39,902 nucleotides of DNA from Phoronis australis (taxonomy: Eukaryota > Phoronida > Phoronidae). The notes beneath the pieces were generated by a model, which saw only the letters and a list, made by a program, of their open reading frames with translations, was not told where the DNA came from and did not search any database. The DNA lies in assembly GCA_002633005.1 (NCBI GenBank), contig NMRA01000521.1:133446-173347 (forward strand), read 5' to 3'. Both the position numbers and the translations under genes were made by a program. Positions 20,399 to 32,651 of the stretch are shown here, piece after piece. The first letter of the stretch is position 1, and each line of letters opens with the position of its first letter.

Positions 20399-20706
20399 AG
20401 TGGCGGATCTAGGATACCATAAGGGGGGCCAAACATGCTGCATCGGGAAATTGGGCAAATTGCGATTGTATGTACACAGGCGGCCCGAAAACTCCGGAGG
20501 CTGCGGGGGCCGGGGGATGTGGACCTGCTGTTCAGAAAATCTATCGGTGGACTAAAAAAAAAAACGGGAACACGATACCGCCGCGATCTGAGGTCGCTAC
20601 TGGTCCTGGTTCCTGAGCTCAATATTTCCTCACGCTTCACGCTGTTGCCGTTTTATTTTGCTTGCGGCAGCTAAAGAGGGGGGGAGGCGGCCTAAATCCG
20701 CCAATA
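20399..20706. mobile_element. hAT-like MITE, about 308 bp
   Basis: The left end AGTGGCGGATCTAGG is mirrored on the right by CCTAAATCCGCCAAT. AAGGAC flanks both sides (20393-20398 and 20707-20712), part of a probable 8-bp duplication. The CAGTGGCGGAT terminus with an 8-bp duplication is typical of hAT-derived MITEs. The interior is G-rich and non-coding. Confidence 0.7.
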
Positions 20707-20712
20707 AAGGAC

Positions 20713-23198
20713 CTCTTTTGAACGTGAAGAAACATTTGTTTACAATATTCTAACCGGAAAATTAATAGCACAGCTGCATGTAGACGAAAATTGATTCAGC
20801 ATTTTTTCCCGAGTCATACAATCGGTATCATAATAATCCTTCTTGTGATACAATTCTATATACACCTCCACCATCTAAAGTCACGGACATTTAAACAGAG
20901 CGTCATGCAGTTTTAAGACGGATAATTGTTGGAGCGAATGGTTATGCCAAGTGTCTTTGAAACGTTTCCGGGTGGATTACAGATCAACATGACAACCATA
21001 TACAAAATTTATATATATTTTTGTCTCTCCATTGTTATGGAGTTTAAACACTCACGTTTGTGCTCACCGTAGTTGTTTGTCTCCCATTCAGATTGAAACA
21101 TCATTTTCAATGCGCGGTTTACGTCATATTACACAATAGTTTTGTGACTTCATTAAAAGAAAAAATACCCACTTACGTCGGTATAGAAACAAGCAAGTGA
21201 AAAATTACTTATACCAAAATACTTACTTGATTTTTGTGAAAATGTTCTTAATTCCGGTTGAGTCCAGTCACTTTAGTTCCCTACCCTAAGCCTGGTTTAC
21301 CGATTTCTCTCTATACTTACTCCTGAAACCCTCCAAGGTACCATTGGTAGACTATTCGTTCTCAGATGGTTAACAACATGAAGCAGCTTTGCGGTATAGA
21401 CAGCAGTTGGTCGAGTGGGTAGATCGTATGGGCTCCCAAACTTAAAGCCCACTTAAAAAGGTAACGCCTGATGGGATGTCTGGGAGTTTTAAGTTATGTG
21501 CTGCATGTGAAGATGACGAATGACATTTACTTAAATCTCTTCAAGGAGAAAAATTCCTAAGCCGTGAAATTTCTTACACATTTACTACTTGGAAGCGGGA
21601 ACTTCATATACCCTTCAGATACCTTGATTTGCAAAAAAAAATCAGGCTAGTCGACATTCACTTTTCACATGATTTCAATAATGTGGATAGTTTTGTCAGT
21701 CTTCAGGAATGCACTGTGTGTATTCCTTCCGTAGACACCGAAATTGCACACGGCCAGGGTAGATCTGCTCGTCACCTCGCCGAGAACTTATATCAACATG
21801 TAAAGCGGACGGGGTGCCTTCAAAATCTGGGAATCGACCGACACTTACCTTGTCGTTTAAGTGAAAACCAATGCAATAAACGTCATTTTCTTGCGTAACA
21901 TTCCGCCTTTTCTAACAGTGAAAAGTATGTAGTCGTTTTGAAAACAGTACGATCGTGTCACGCGCACGCGCCATTTCCTAAATTCTTGAGACAAATTCAC
22001 AGCAGCAAAATTTGTTCTGAAATTCGGTTTTTCGGTATCGAAATTCTAAAAACTTATAATGAAGTGAAACCAGTTCCAATAATTTGTTGTGAAGTGTACC
22101 AAGCTCGTTAAAGAACAACAGCTTATTGAACAATCGGCGAAAAAAGAAACTGGCCAATAGCTAGGTGACGCAATATTTCATGGCGCCCAAAGCCGACACA
22201 GAAAATCGCTCCACTACTTTAGCAGCAGAATAACGGTAGAACGCCATTTTTCCAACACCGTTAAATAATTTAGTTTACTCAAGGAAGAGTGCAGTTTTTA
22301 ATGATACTAATTTTGTGTCAGATTTTATCTTACCACTTTTTTACCCACATCGGTGCAAAGTTGTTTATTTAGTATATACAGCTTTGTACCAAGGTTAGTG
22401 AAAGTGATGACTTGGTAAAAACTGCTGTTTTTTTCTTCTTTCAAGTAGCCGGCTGCTTTTTTGGTAGTCGTAAAAGATGAAAAATAATTTGGAATCGTTT
22501 TCAGTAGACTTTGAAGAAGAATGTTTCTACATCATGTGTAACACACTGCTGGAGCTGACTCAGCCTGGTTTTTAAAGCAAAAAACAGCAAATCCGATGGA
22601 TATTTCGGATAGAATTTGGCGTACTTAGTTTATTACATTTTTGCAAAATTCATAGCGTCCTGATTTGTTTCTGAAAAATTGTATCAAATTATTTGCACCA
22701 CACTCATTTGCAGAATGTTCTTTTTGCGTGAAATTCTTTGGAACTTTTGAGAGATTTTAGTCTTTTTTCTCCTCATCTAGGCCTATTCGCCGGTAGAAAA
22801 TTCTGAAACATGCAATTACCAACTGCAAACAGAGTTATTACAAAAACGTTTTTGTTAAAGTGGCCATGGACAATTACTGTATGATGAGGTTCGCGAGAAT
22901 ATGTTCATATTGCCATTTGTAAATTCATCTTCTTATGTTACATATACATGTACATGATTGTACTTTTGGTGTGAGACACTGTGCGAAGTCAATAATAACC
23001 AAGAGAACACACTCTGAGAAGCACGTGACCCTCATGCCGGGAAGGTTTGTTTTCTGACTTGTACGGACTCTCCCACCTAACAATGACCAAATTCATATAG
23101 TTTGAAGACAGAACCAACAGTAATCCATCTCACATGATTAGGAATAACGACCAGACCCCGACGAGTGGCTGAAAAAGAACACCAAGCCGAAACCGACA
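20713..23198. other. No gene recognised
   Basis: AT-rich DNA without a supportable exon. A tRNA box-A-like stretch occurs at 21407-21419 without a box B. The part just before 23199 is probably the 5' UTR of the following LINE; its left limit is not determined. Confidence 0.4.
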
Positions 23199-24000
23199 AT
23201 GGACGCCATATTGACAGGGAACGGACAGAATGTCGCCAAGAACACTCGGTCATTGAAAGATGAACTAAAACAGGCACTCATGGACTCACATATTCAGTCA
23301 GTGTTTACAAACATGATAAAGCCCTTAATTGAAGCTGGTTTGTCTGAAATAAAGCACTTGAGTTTCAATACTGTTGTGAACGTAGGTAGGTATTTGTTGC
23401 CTTGTCTCGATATCGTCTGTCCTTGTTCGTCTGAGTTTTATGGTTGACTGGAAGTAGTTCATAGATTGTATCACGTGACTGGGGTACTGTTGGACCTGGA
23501 CCTTCTCTTGCGTGCGTCCTTCCTGCGAGAAGGACGTCTTCTCAGCGTGTGTGTATCAAAGTCAGAAGACAAGTAAAGGAATGGACAAGGACCAGTAGCA
23601 CCGTCGAACATTAATAGCCACAATCACAACAATAGGATCAAAAGATGGCTGAAATGGACAAAAATAACAACACTTGAAAATCAACTGGACAAGCTGAAGC
23701 AAGAAAGTGGCTCTCAACATACACAGGTTGGAATCTGATTTGGATGAGCTTGAGCAGTACAGCCGCCGAAACTGCGGAATAACAGAATCTGACAAGGAGT
23801 GCACAGACGACATTGTTATTGGTCTAGAAAAAGGATTGGTGTTACCGACGAGAAATCTGACATACGTCGCAGCCATCGCCTAGGTAAAAAATCTGAGGTA
23901 TAAATTTACGAATTACAATGCAAGAGCCGAATTCATGAGAAGTAAAAGGAAATTGAGAACTGCAGCCGGCAAGATCTACGAAAATGAGACAGCTGAATTT
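23199..24000 (+). pseudogene. LINE ORF1, decayed
   Basis: It opens at the ATG at 23199 (MDAILTGNGQNVAKN). After an unrelated or very diverged stretch at about 23440-23640, frame-shifted pieces read LENQLDKLKQES, then DLDELEQYSRRNCGITES, then RRSHRLGKKSE, then NYNARAEFMRSKRKL. A coiled coil, LEQYSRRNC, a DRSHRLG-like motif and the FxxxxARxxFMxxKRKL block follow the order of ORF1 proteins in many animal LINEs. At least three frame changes and stops inactivate it. Confidence 0.75.
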
Positions 24001-24879
24001 CCTTTTTCCATTAAGTTAATTGAGTTTTACGGTAATTCCAATGTTTCACATTGCCCAGTGAACTTTTAACTGTCTTTGTACTCCATGCGCAATTGCCAAA
24101 CTACAATTGTAGCGTACCATAATTGTCAGGTACTTGGGACCCTGTTGAGAGACCTCGGTACGAACGTACTTCCCGTATTTCCGGTATCCATTAGTGTGTA
24201 TCTATTTAGCGTATTTTTCTTCTAGTTTTAATATAGTTTTAGCCGTTGTGCCCAACATATAATCTTCACAGCTAACATATAACTGCTACTCAGGTTATGT
24301 CAAAGTTCGTGACAACCGTGTCACATAGTTTTATTGATGGGGCTGTGCTCTATTTTGTTCTATTTTGTTCTAAGCGTCATAGCTTCATACTGAGCAATCT
24401 ATCTAGGGGGGGGGGCTATTTATGAGAGGGCTCTGTATTGCGTGTAGGCACGGAGTGAAGGCAAGCTTATTATTTATGTGTATGATCTGTTTGCTTAGTG
24501 TGGGTCTCCTGACTAGTCCCAGACGCATACTATAGAGCCAAGTCACTTTCTTGAAATGTAGTTATCCTTAAATTTCGTTCTACTTGTTTTTTGTACGAGA
24601 ACCGTATGGACAATTTTTCTAAATGTTTTCATTGTAGTGTCATTATCAAAAATAGTGGTAGAATAAGCCTTACCATGAGGAGCAGTATTCATTGGTTTTC
24701 TATCATTGATGCTGTACCCTCTGAAATCTATGATGGGCATGTGGATGTGTTTGTATTGTTTTTGTTTTATTTTGAGTGTATATGGTGTGAATGGGTCAGG
24801 ATTGTACCGCTATTATTTGATTGTTATTTGATATATGCGCATAACCATTATAATGATGACAGGTGAACGTAAAGTAACC

Positions 24880-27047
24880 TTATTGAACTGCAGACGGCTG
24901 GGTCTTCACGAAAGATGAAAAGATGTTCTCAATTATTTAGGAGAAAAACAGTACTCCATTTATTGCCTACAGGACAGACACGCTTTACTAAGATAGGAGA
25001 AAACAATATGAGATCAATGTTGGAGATATGAAAACAATATTAGATCAATGTTGGAGATATGAAAACAATATTAGATCAATGTTGGAGATACGAATGCTTT
25101 TTCACTTCAAATACTTTAGATTCCCGTGGAGTAGCGATCCTCTTTAAGAACAGTTTTGAGCATAAATTACATAACATTAGGCAAGACTACAGTGGTAATG
25201 AACTAATTTTGGATATTACTTTTAATGAAACAAGAATAACGTTAATTAGTACGTATTGTCCAATTAGGGACTCGCCGTCTTTTTTGAAAGAATAGAACAA
25301 GACATTCAAGATATAGGAAATTGCTCGTTTATTTGGGCAGGCGATTTTAAACTTGCTCTCGTACAGTCTAAGGTCAGGGATTAAGTCGATGGAGCTTTGT
25401 ACAGAATTGTCTATTGCTGATGCGTGGCGGGAACTGAACCTCAATACTAAAGAATACGCTTGGGCAGCTGGAATGAAACGATCCAGACTAGATTTTTTTC
25501 TAATTTCTGAAAACCTTTTAGCCGATATTGAAGACTCCATAGTGGAAGTCGGTTACCGGTCCAATCATTCAATGGTAACGATTGTTTTAAAAGCGATGGT
25601 TCCAGGTGGAGGAAATCATTTTAGAAGTTTAATATCTCTTTCCTAAGAAGCTCTGTGTATATTGCTGCATTCAAGGATACTATTAAATTAGTTTAACAAC
25701 AGTACATGTATACGACAGACAATATTCAGACAGTTGATATTACAGGTAATTCAGATTTACAATTGTCTATGAATGATCAACTTTTTCTTGAAACATTGTT
25801 GATGGAGATTCGCGGCAAAACAATTTCCTTTGCTACTTACTTAAAAAGAAAAAAGTGATAGAGCTAAACAGCAACATATTGAAGAAATAAGGTTGTTGGA
25901 AAAATGTGTAAGCCTTGATAGGGAACTACTGGAACAAAAAATAATCGACTTGCCGAGCTAAGGCAAAAGGTTAAAAGGTCTTATGACTAAGTCGAGAGCA
26001 AAATAGATGGAAGAGGGTGAAAAACTTTCCAGATATTTTCTTCACTTAGAAAATAGGCATTACACAAGTAAGTTTTTGGGGAAATCTGACAATACTAAAA
26101 CCAATAACGAAGAAGTTATTCAGGAAACCAAAACTTTTTACGAAAATCTATACAAATATAGACATTCTAACAATAATGCTTTAGAAAATCTTCTTGATAA
26201 GGTTTGTGTCTCCAAACTGAATGAAACAGAAAAAGAAAAATTAGAAGGTATTCTTACATATGAAGAAGACACACAATGCTTGAAAAATTTAAAAACAACA
26301 GCAACTGATATTGCACATTTCGTTGTTTGCTCACTTAATACTAGTTTTGCAGTTGGCCAGTTATCATCAACGCAGAAAGAGGGACTGATTACCTGCATCC
26401 CTAAGGGAGCAGATAAAAGTAAATATTTGAAAAACTGGACACCCATATCCTCTCTCAATGTGAAATATAAATTGGCTTCTTCGGCTGTGGCTGAACGGTA
26501 GAAATCCGTTTTGGGAAAACTAATCAGTAAGATTTCGTTTCTGGAAGAAATATGAACGAAAATATCCGCGTTATGTGATTTAATGTTTTATGCCCAGGCA
26601 GCTAACAAACCTGGGTTGGTTTTACTCATTGATTTTGAGAAAGCGTTTGATTAATTTTCGTGGAATTTTATTCAAAAACTATGTCTTTCCTTAATTTTGG
26701 TTGGTCTATTAGATTGTGGGTGAAAGTCTTTTACAAAATTATTTAGTCCTGTGTTGTCATAAATGGTCACCCATCTTCCTGGTTTAATATTCCGTGTGGC
26801 TGCAGACAAGGTGAACCTTTGTCTACCTACATTTTCATATTTTTCGCGGAAATTTTGGCCTATTCAATCAAGAAATTATAATAAAAATGTTGCTGGTGTA
26901 GTTGCAGGAAATAAGGAATATTTGAATTCACAATATGTTAACGACACATCAATTACGCTGGATGGGTCCAATTTGTCATTGACTAGCACATTGAATATAA
27001 TACATTTGTTTGCTAGTGTCTCTGGTCTCCAAGTGAATGTACATGTA
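24880..27047 (+). pseudogene. LINE ORF2 endonuclease and RT, decayed
   Basis: The endonuclease begins NCRRLGLHER and YSIYCLQDRH (24884-24980) and continues through RGVAILFKNSFE (25122-25157), then an AGDF piece, then RSRLDFFLISENLL and GYRSNHSMVTIVL (25480-25595). The linker contains GEKLSRYFLHLENRHYTSK (26016-26070). RT has GLITCIPKGADKSKYLKNW (26382-26440), then LIDFEKAFD followed by a stop, then CGCRQGEPLSTYIFIFFAEIL, then QYVNDTSITLDGS, where the usual ADD has become VND. Multiple frameshifts and stops make it non-functional. A 31-bp tandem triplication lies in the endonuclease. Confidence 0.85.
25012..25091 (+). repeat. 31-bp tandem repeat, about 2.6 copies, inside LINE endonuclease
   Basis: Units 25012-25042 and 25043-25073 are identical, and a partial third unit runs from 25074 to about 25091. 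The normal reading (CWRYECFF) resumes after the last copy, so this is a local duplication within the element. Confidence 0.9.
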
Positions 27048-27759
27048 GGCCATAGTCCACTCGACTCTAGAAAGCCTAGAAAATCACTTCCGCGGACACT
27101 TTTTGGGGGCAAGATAATATTGGTGTTTTAAGGTCATTAAGGAGTATACTTTAAGAATCTAAAAAGTTCCCCAAGGTTTGACATGTACGTTTTCGAGAAA
27201 TTTGACCTTAAAAGTCTGCCTTTCTGCAAAATTTGACACAGAAAACCAATCTTCAAAAAACAACAACACTAGACAAAAACTGAATGATAATATCATTTGA
27301 AGTTAATGAATAAAGAAAGTGATAAATATTATGACATTAGGCGGACAATTGCTCAAAAAAGAGAAAAAGTAAAATTTTAGCAGCGCCTCCTGTTGGCCAG
27401 AAAACATACTGCTATATTCCTAACTCCTACAAAAAGAACTATACTGTTAACCATTTGGAATTTGATAAAGATTTGACATCACAACCTACGTGTGAACACC
27501 ATAAATTTCCAATACTTCTGCAACAAAATTTCTTTCATAAATTTCATTAAATGTCATAATTATTTAACATTATCCCACATTGCAGTTCACTGTCAAATGT
27601 CACAGGGAACGACACACTGAGCATTGTCAGTCATGAGCATGATAAAATGTTGTCCATATTTTCCACAAGGTTGAAAATTTAAAGTTCTTCAACAACATAG
27701 CATACACTTATTATGTTTCTTCATCCACTCCATCATCATTTATATCATCATTATTGTCA

Positions 27760-28188
27760 TCAAAAGTTGTTTTTGACTGACTGAGACGCCGTATTCACAC
27801 AGTCTGGACAGTCTCAAAACTTAGAGCTTGGCATGCCTGACTTCAAACAAGAGCACATTTTTTACTACAACCACTTTTTTTACACCTGCCATTAACATTT
27901 TTCATGGCATTTTCTAGGGCTAAAGGCAGAGTCATCCAGTGGAGCATCAGACTACCCCGGTCCAAGAGCCACCCATTAGCAACTGGAGATGGTGCAATGA
28001 CATGCTGTTGCAAGGCTCGTCTGTGAATGGCACACTGGTAGTTTGCTCTTTTAGTATGTAACAGCAAACAATCATGATGAGGAGGCAGATCAGAGATTTC
28101 AACCTGAATATGTGGTAGTGTGCTTTGATAACTGTTGGTGACTCGCCGTACAGCTTGCATACAAACGGTTCAATGTCTTCGAGTTAAC
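27760..28188 (-). pseudogene. C-terminal part of a CXC-tailed repeat-associated protein, decayed
   Basis: Minus strand, three frame segments in order: IEPFVCKLYGESPTV; then ISDLPPHHDCLLLHTKRANYQCAIHRRAL with NGWLLDRGSLMLHWMTLP and GRCKKSGCSKKC; then CSCLKSGMPSSKF, stop, DCPDCVNT. The order FVCxLYG, LPPxxxxLxxHxxRAxYQ, NGW, W(M/T)xxP and a cysteine-rich tesmin/TSO1-like CXC tail matches a multicopy protein family I recognise from many invertebrate genomes, whose function is not established. Two frameshifts, a Cys-to-stop change and lost cysteines show it is dead. The N-terminal part was not found. Confidence 0.65.
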
Positions 28189-30036
28189 CAGGAAATACAA
28201 ATTTTGAGCCTAACTATAATGGCAAAGACAAAGTTAAAAAAATATCTCTCCAAGCCTGCACCCTACCCAAAATAAAAAAAAGTTTTGACAACCTGAATAC
28301 CATTTTATCTAAACACCTTGTTACAGTAATCCTATTTAACTGAAATAGATAACCAAAATACTTTTCACTTTAGCACACAGTATGGCCAACAACTGAAATT
28401 CCATTTTGTTTAGTGCTCAGCAAAATAAGCTTTAAGAGAAATGAGCATCATTACTAGCATTGATTCCCCTGGGGAGCTGCCATCAAACAATTTAAAACAT
28501 AGAAACATTTTTATCATCCTTACATGTACATGTAGTTCAGCCTTTGAAAAATAGAGGAATGGTCATGTTGGCAATAGTCTTTTGAAAAGCGTCTTCTTTA
28601 CCGTAGAGCTAAAATTTCATTTGACGCTTCCTGTTTCAAATAACACATAATTGGAAGAGTAAAAATGTTCCTTTGCTAAAAACTCCAATTCAAGAATCTT
28701 CAAAATGTGAGATACTCGGAAATCTGAGCAACATTTCATTTTTCAAGATAATTAAATTACAGAACACAGGCAATATTTCCATTTTATATTTCTCAAATTC
28801 CAATCACTGCTCATGACTCTACATAAAATGATCTCAAATTAGGCTGAGAAGTTCATAAAAAGCAGTCACACTGTGCTGTCTGATCACTCACGTGTAGGTA
28901 AAAACTACTGCCAGTACATTTGAGATTGAGACCACTATTACCACAAATTTATCAAGCAAAATAATTTTTGTTCTGTGACCTAAACTAAAGATTATTTACC
29001 ATGAATGACACCTTTTCAAATTAAGAATAGGTAGGCGTATTTACAATTGAATGTTTGGAACTGGGAAAGGTTTTCAACTTTTATTTTGCTTGTGAAGTTC
29101 CCCTGTGACGAAATTTGATTTGTGGCAAATGGTTGATTGTGGTGACAAGACATATAAGGTATATTTCTTTGATCACTGTTAAATGCAACTGACAGTTACA
29201 ATCTCCTTAATTTTCTGGTGTGCTCAACATGATATCCATCTTCAGCTTGGTCTATTTCTTTTTTAAGAGCTCTTTCAATTGTTGTTACATCCGTAAAGTG
29301 TCTGTAACACTGCTTGTGATAGAAGCATGCCCACACCAAGCCTAAAAATGGGGGGCTCGAGTGTTTGAGAATGTGGACATTTATTAAGATTTACGGGGTA
29401 CTTCAGAGCTACGAATTGTGCGTTTGTCGAATTTTAGTAGTTCCTACCATTTTAGTGACGGCTAAATCACAATCAAGGTCCGTATTCGAGAGTTGACTGT
29501 GTTACGGTCTAAAATAATTTTATTGGTCACTTAGCAAATGCCAACTGAATCTCATTATGCAAAGTTATTTAGTTGTGCAAATTAAAAAAGAATCATCAAA
29601 ATCGGACGTTTGAGAAATTTATGCATGAATTTCATGCATTTTTAGCGTTACGAGTGGCCATTTTAAAAATAGCAATTTTCAACTGTCAAGAGTAGAAAAA
29701 AATTACTTTATCAAGTAAGCAATTGCTTAGATATGACTGGGGATAACTTAAGTCACTTTCAAATTAGAGTCAATTAGATGAAGTTGTTCTTAATCATTGA
29801 GAAATGGTAGGGTTCATAATAAAACAGGCACTCGTTACGAAATTTGTAAATTCTGTTTCTAACCCTCACCTACTGTAAAAAAGGTTAAAAACTAGAGTTC
29901 ACACTCTGTAACGAAAAGAACTGCAAAATATGTCAGCCTAGGCAACACAGCAAATTATTCAATATCTAAACAAACCAAAAGTTTGGATATTGAATTGGTT
30001 CTGCTATATTGAAAATGGGCAAAAAGGCAAACAAAA
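28189..30036. other. No coding signal inside the inserted element
   Basis: AT-rich sequence between the CXC pseudogene and the tag array. No exon or transposase motif could be supported on either strand. Confidence 0.4.
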
Positions 30037-31587
30037 TGTAGTATACGTACCCCCATGCGGAATTCAGTAACACAAATGGTCATTGCAAATGAAATTGTTG
30101 CCTTTTAAATAACAACATTGTGCTTATTATCACCAAAGAAAAATAAATGTCCATACAACATGTGATGCAGAAACAGTGATGTAGTGTACGTACCCCCATG
30201 TTTGAAAATACAATGAAATTAAATACCACTTGGCAAGTGAGCAACATTGGTCATTCAGAGTTTCCTTCCTTAAAAACGTTAGGTTAAAAGGGTGTTTATT
30301 GCAAATACATTTGTTTTGAGTGAAAGGTGAGCAATTGTGTAGTGTACCTGTACGTACCCCCATATTTTAATTTGTGTCTAGTTTCAAAGTATGACAGATA
30401 TGCACATGAATACTGTGCTTTTTATTTTTCTCTTTGAATTGGTAAATCAATTAACTCTCAGTAGATTCTTACTATTTAGTTACAAACCTGACATGCCATT
30501 GAAATGTAGTGTACGTACCCCTGTGTAGTGTATGGACCCCCATGTGAACAAATACCACGAAACAAAAATATTACACGGTAAGTAAGTAACACTTGTCATA
30601 GACAGCTTCCTCCATTAAATATGCTAGATTAAAAGGGTGTTAATTACAAATACATTTGTTTTGTGTGAAATACTAGCATTTGTGTAGTGTACGTACCCCT
30701 ATATTTTAAAATATGCCTGTTTTCAAAGAATGAGACAGATATGTACATGACTGCATGCTGTACTTTTAATTTGTTCTCTTTGACTATTGGTAAGTGAACT
30801 AACTCTCAGTAGATTTAAATTATTTTTTTCAACCTTAAAAGTCAGTGAAATTTAGTGTACGTGCCCCTGTGTAGTGTACGTTCCTTCAACCTCTGTGCTA
30901 AAAGTACTGCTCACAAGAATTTTTACACACTGCTGTTCACATGAACAATACCGGTACTGATATTTCCATAATAATGAATACAGTCTGACAAAAATGGACA
31001 TTATCAAATTTGTGGACAATAAAATGCCACGCAGGACTTGGATAGGACTGAAAATCCTAGAAGTCACGTCATGTGACAACTAATGTTGCAGAGGCAGGTT
31101 CTCTATCTCTCAAGACAACTTTAACTTGCAACAAAACAACAAGTAGAGGCAGCACAAAACTCGAGACCATCCCATACATTTGTAACTTAGTCACAATTCG
31201 ACGTTGATTGCCTGTGCGTAGTGTACGTACCCTCCAACCAATAACATTTTTTACTGTTTTCAAGTGGAACACTGGGCCTAGCATTGCTTTAACTATTTTG
31301 ACCAACTGGTGAATGTATTGAAAACTAGGCAAATAGCACCAATAAACTTTCTTGCCATTTTCTTTTTGTAAGAATCATATTGCAAGAGAATAAGTTCTCA
31401 TTACACTGTGTTAAGATACGCAATGTATCCTCATCTAGAACAACTTGATCAGCACGGTAATAACTTTTCTAATTTTAGCATGTGATAGTTCTTCAATTCA
31501 ATCAAAAACTTATTAAATTAATAGCTACCTTATGAATTTTTGCATGGTAGAAGTGGGCTGTGACCACAAGTTGTAGTGTACGTACCC
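30037..31587 (+). repeat. Array of ten TGTAGTGTACGTACCCC tags
   Basis: Same-orientation copies, some with one to several changes, lie at about 30037, 30180, 30338 (with a short insertion), 30505, 30524, 30683, 30851, 30870, 31214 and 31572. The core GTACGTAC is self-complementary, while the flanks TGTAGT and CCCC give it direction. Spacing is irregular, from 19 to about 358 bp. Intervening DNA is AT-rich and partly repeated as a roughly 343-bp unit. Confidence 0.85.
30180..30867 (+). repeat. Two diverged tandem copies of a ~343-bp unit
   Basis: Unit 1 (30180-30521) and unit 2 (30524-30867) share, in the same order, AAATACCAC, GTAAGTGAGCAAC-like sequence, AAAAGGGTGTT, AAATACATTTGTTTTG, a central tag, GACAGATATG, AACTCTCAGTAGATT and a terminal tag. 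Both begin and end with the TGTAGTGTACGTACCCC tag. Confidence 0.8.
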
Positions 31588-32651
31588 TTTTGTACAATTG
31601 CAGTACATTAGGCCATAAAATTTTATTCGGTGGTTCTTGTGCAAATAATATTTTAGATTACAAACCTGGAATGATGGTACTTTAAAATAATCCAGTTTTT
31701 ACAGTTATATGACAAACCTTCATTTTTCACCAAAAGTGGCCACCGAATATAGACCTTGATAGTGATTTGGCCGTGAACGTTTTTTCTACTTTTTCGGGGT
31801 TTTTGTTCCTCCACTTCCCAAATGGGGGTCTCTTTCAAGCCCCCGAGCCCCCCACCCCTGGGAGCGCGCATGAAAAGAGCTCTGTTTTTTTCACAAAAAC
31901 TTAAAAACTTATCAACAATGATACTTCTCTTCCACTCAATGTTGATACGTTTGTTTGCAGTAGCCTTAGACCAGGTAATATTTGAAAATTCCAGCTCAGA
32001 AATTTGAGCAGAAGCTGACACATGAATGCAACAAGGGACAGACATCTTGTCAGTCTATTGTGAAGTCGCACACACGTTCAAAATTCATGGTTTCAGCAGA
32101 GTCTTAGCTGTCCCAAAACTGTTCTTTGCGAAACACAAAATGATTCAGAAATGTGCCAAGAATTGTTTCAGTACAATGACACTCGTGGCCACTTGATTTG
32201 GCTTTCCTCAATTCCTAACTGCTGCCTGCTGGTTTTTAGCCTTGGCCCTTGGTAATTGTCTATGACTTGCACACCCATCTAAGAATTAATACTATCCAAT
32301 GTAGTCAGCAGCAGTAAACAAGCTAGCTAAGCCAGCAGGATAACATCAGCTGACTGTCCTCTGAAGAATGTTTTCATGTCAAGCAGACGACTTTTGAAGG
32401 GGAAAGGTATGGACACAATATTTTCCTGGCATTTGATTGGCTGTTTGGATCATTTTGCACTGACACCTGGTGGTTAACATAATAGTTGAGGTTATATTTT
32501 TCTAACTTTTCAATAAAAATTCCTACTAAACGTGCAAGTGTATTCTTGGGAACGTTTATGAAATTGACTTTTGAACATCTGTAGATGGGTTTGATGCAAA
32601 GTTCCCGTTGCCCCCAGAAAGTAGCCACGGAGGTGAAAGATAGGAGAGCTG
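31588..32651. other. Right arm of inserted element, no gene recognised
   Basis: Contains a C/G-rich block at 31799-31861 that is a minus-oriented relative of 7097-7153. No supported coding region. Confidence 0.4.

Larger units (their letters stand above)
23199..27047 (+). mobile_element. L1/Tx1-type LINE, 5' part (split by insertion)
   Basis: It contains a decayed ORF1 (23199-24000), an inter-ORF region (24000-24880) and ORF2 endonuclease plus RT (24880-27047). The element stops within a codon run in the RT region at 27047 and resumes in register at 32663, after a 5.6 kb insertion. Together the parts form a nearly full-length but dead LINE ending at about 33455. Confidence 0.85.

Noticed and set aside
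30037-31587. Tag array considered as a CRISPR array
   Set aside because: Spacing is irregular, spacers are themselves repeated and the context is a metazoan transposon.
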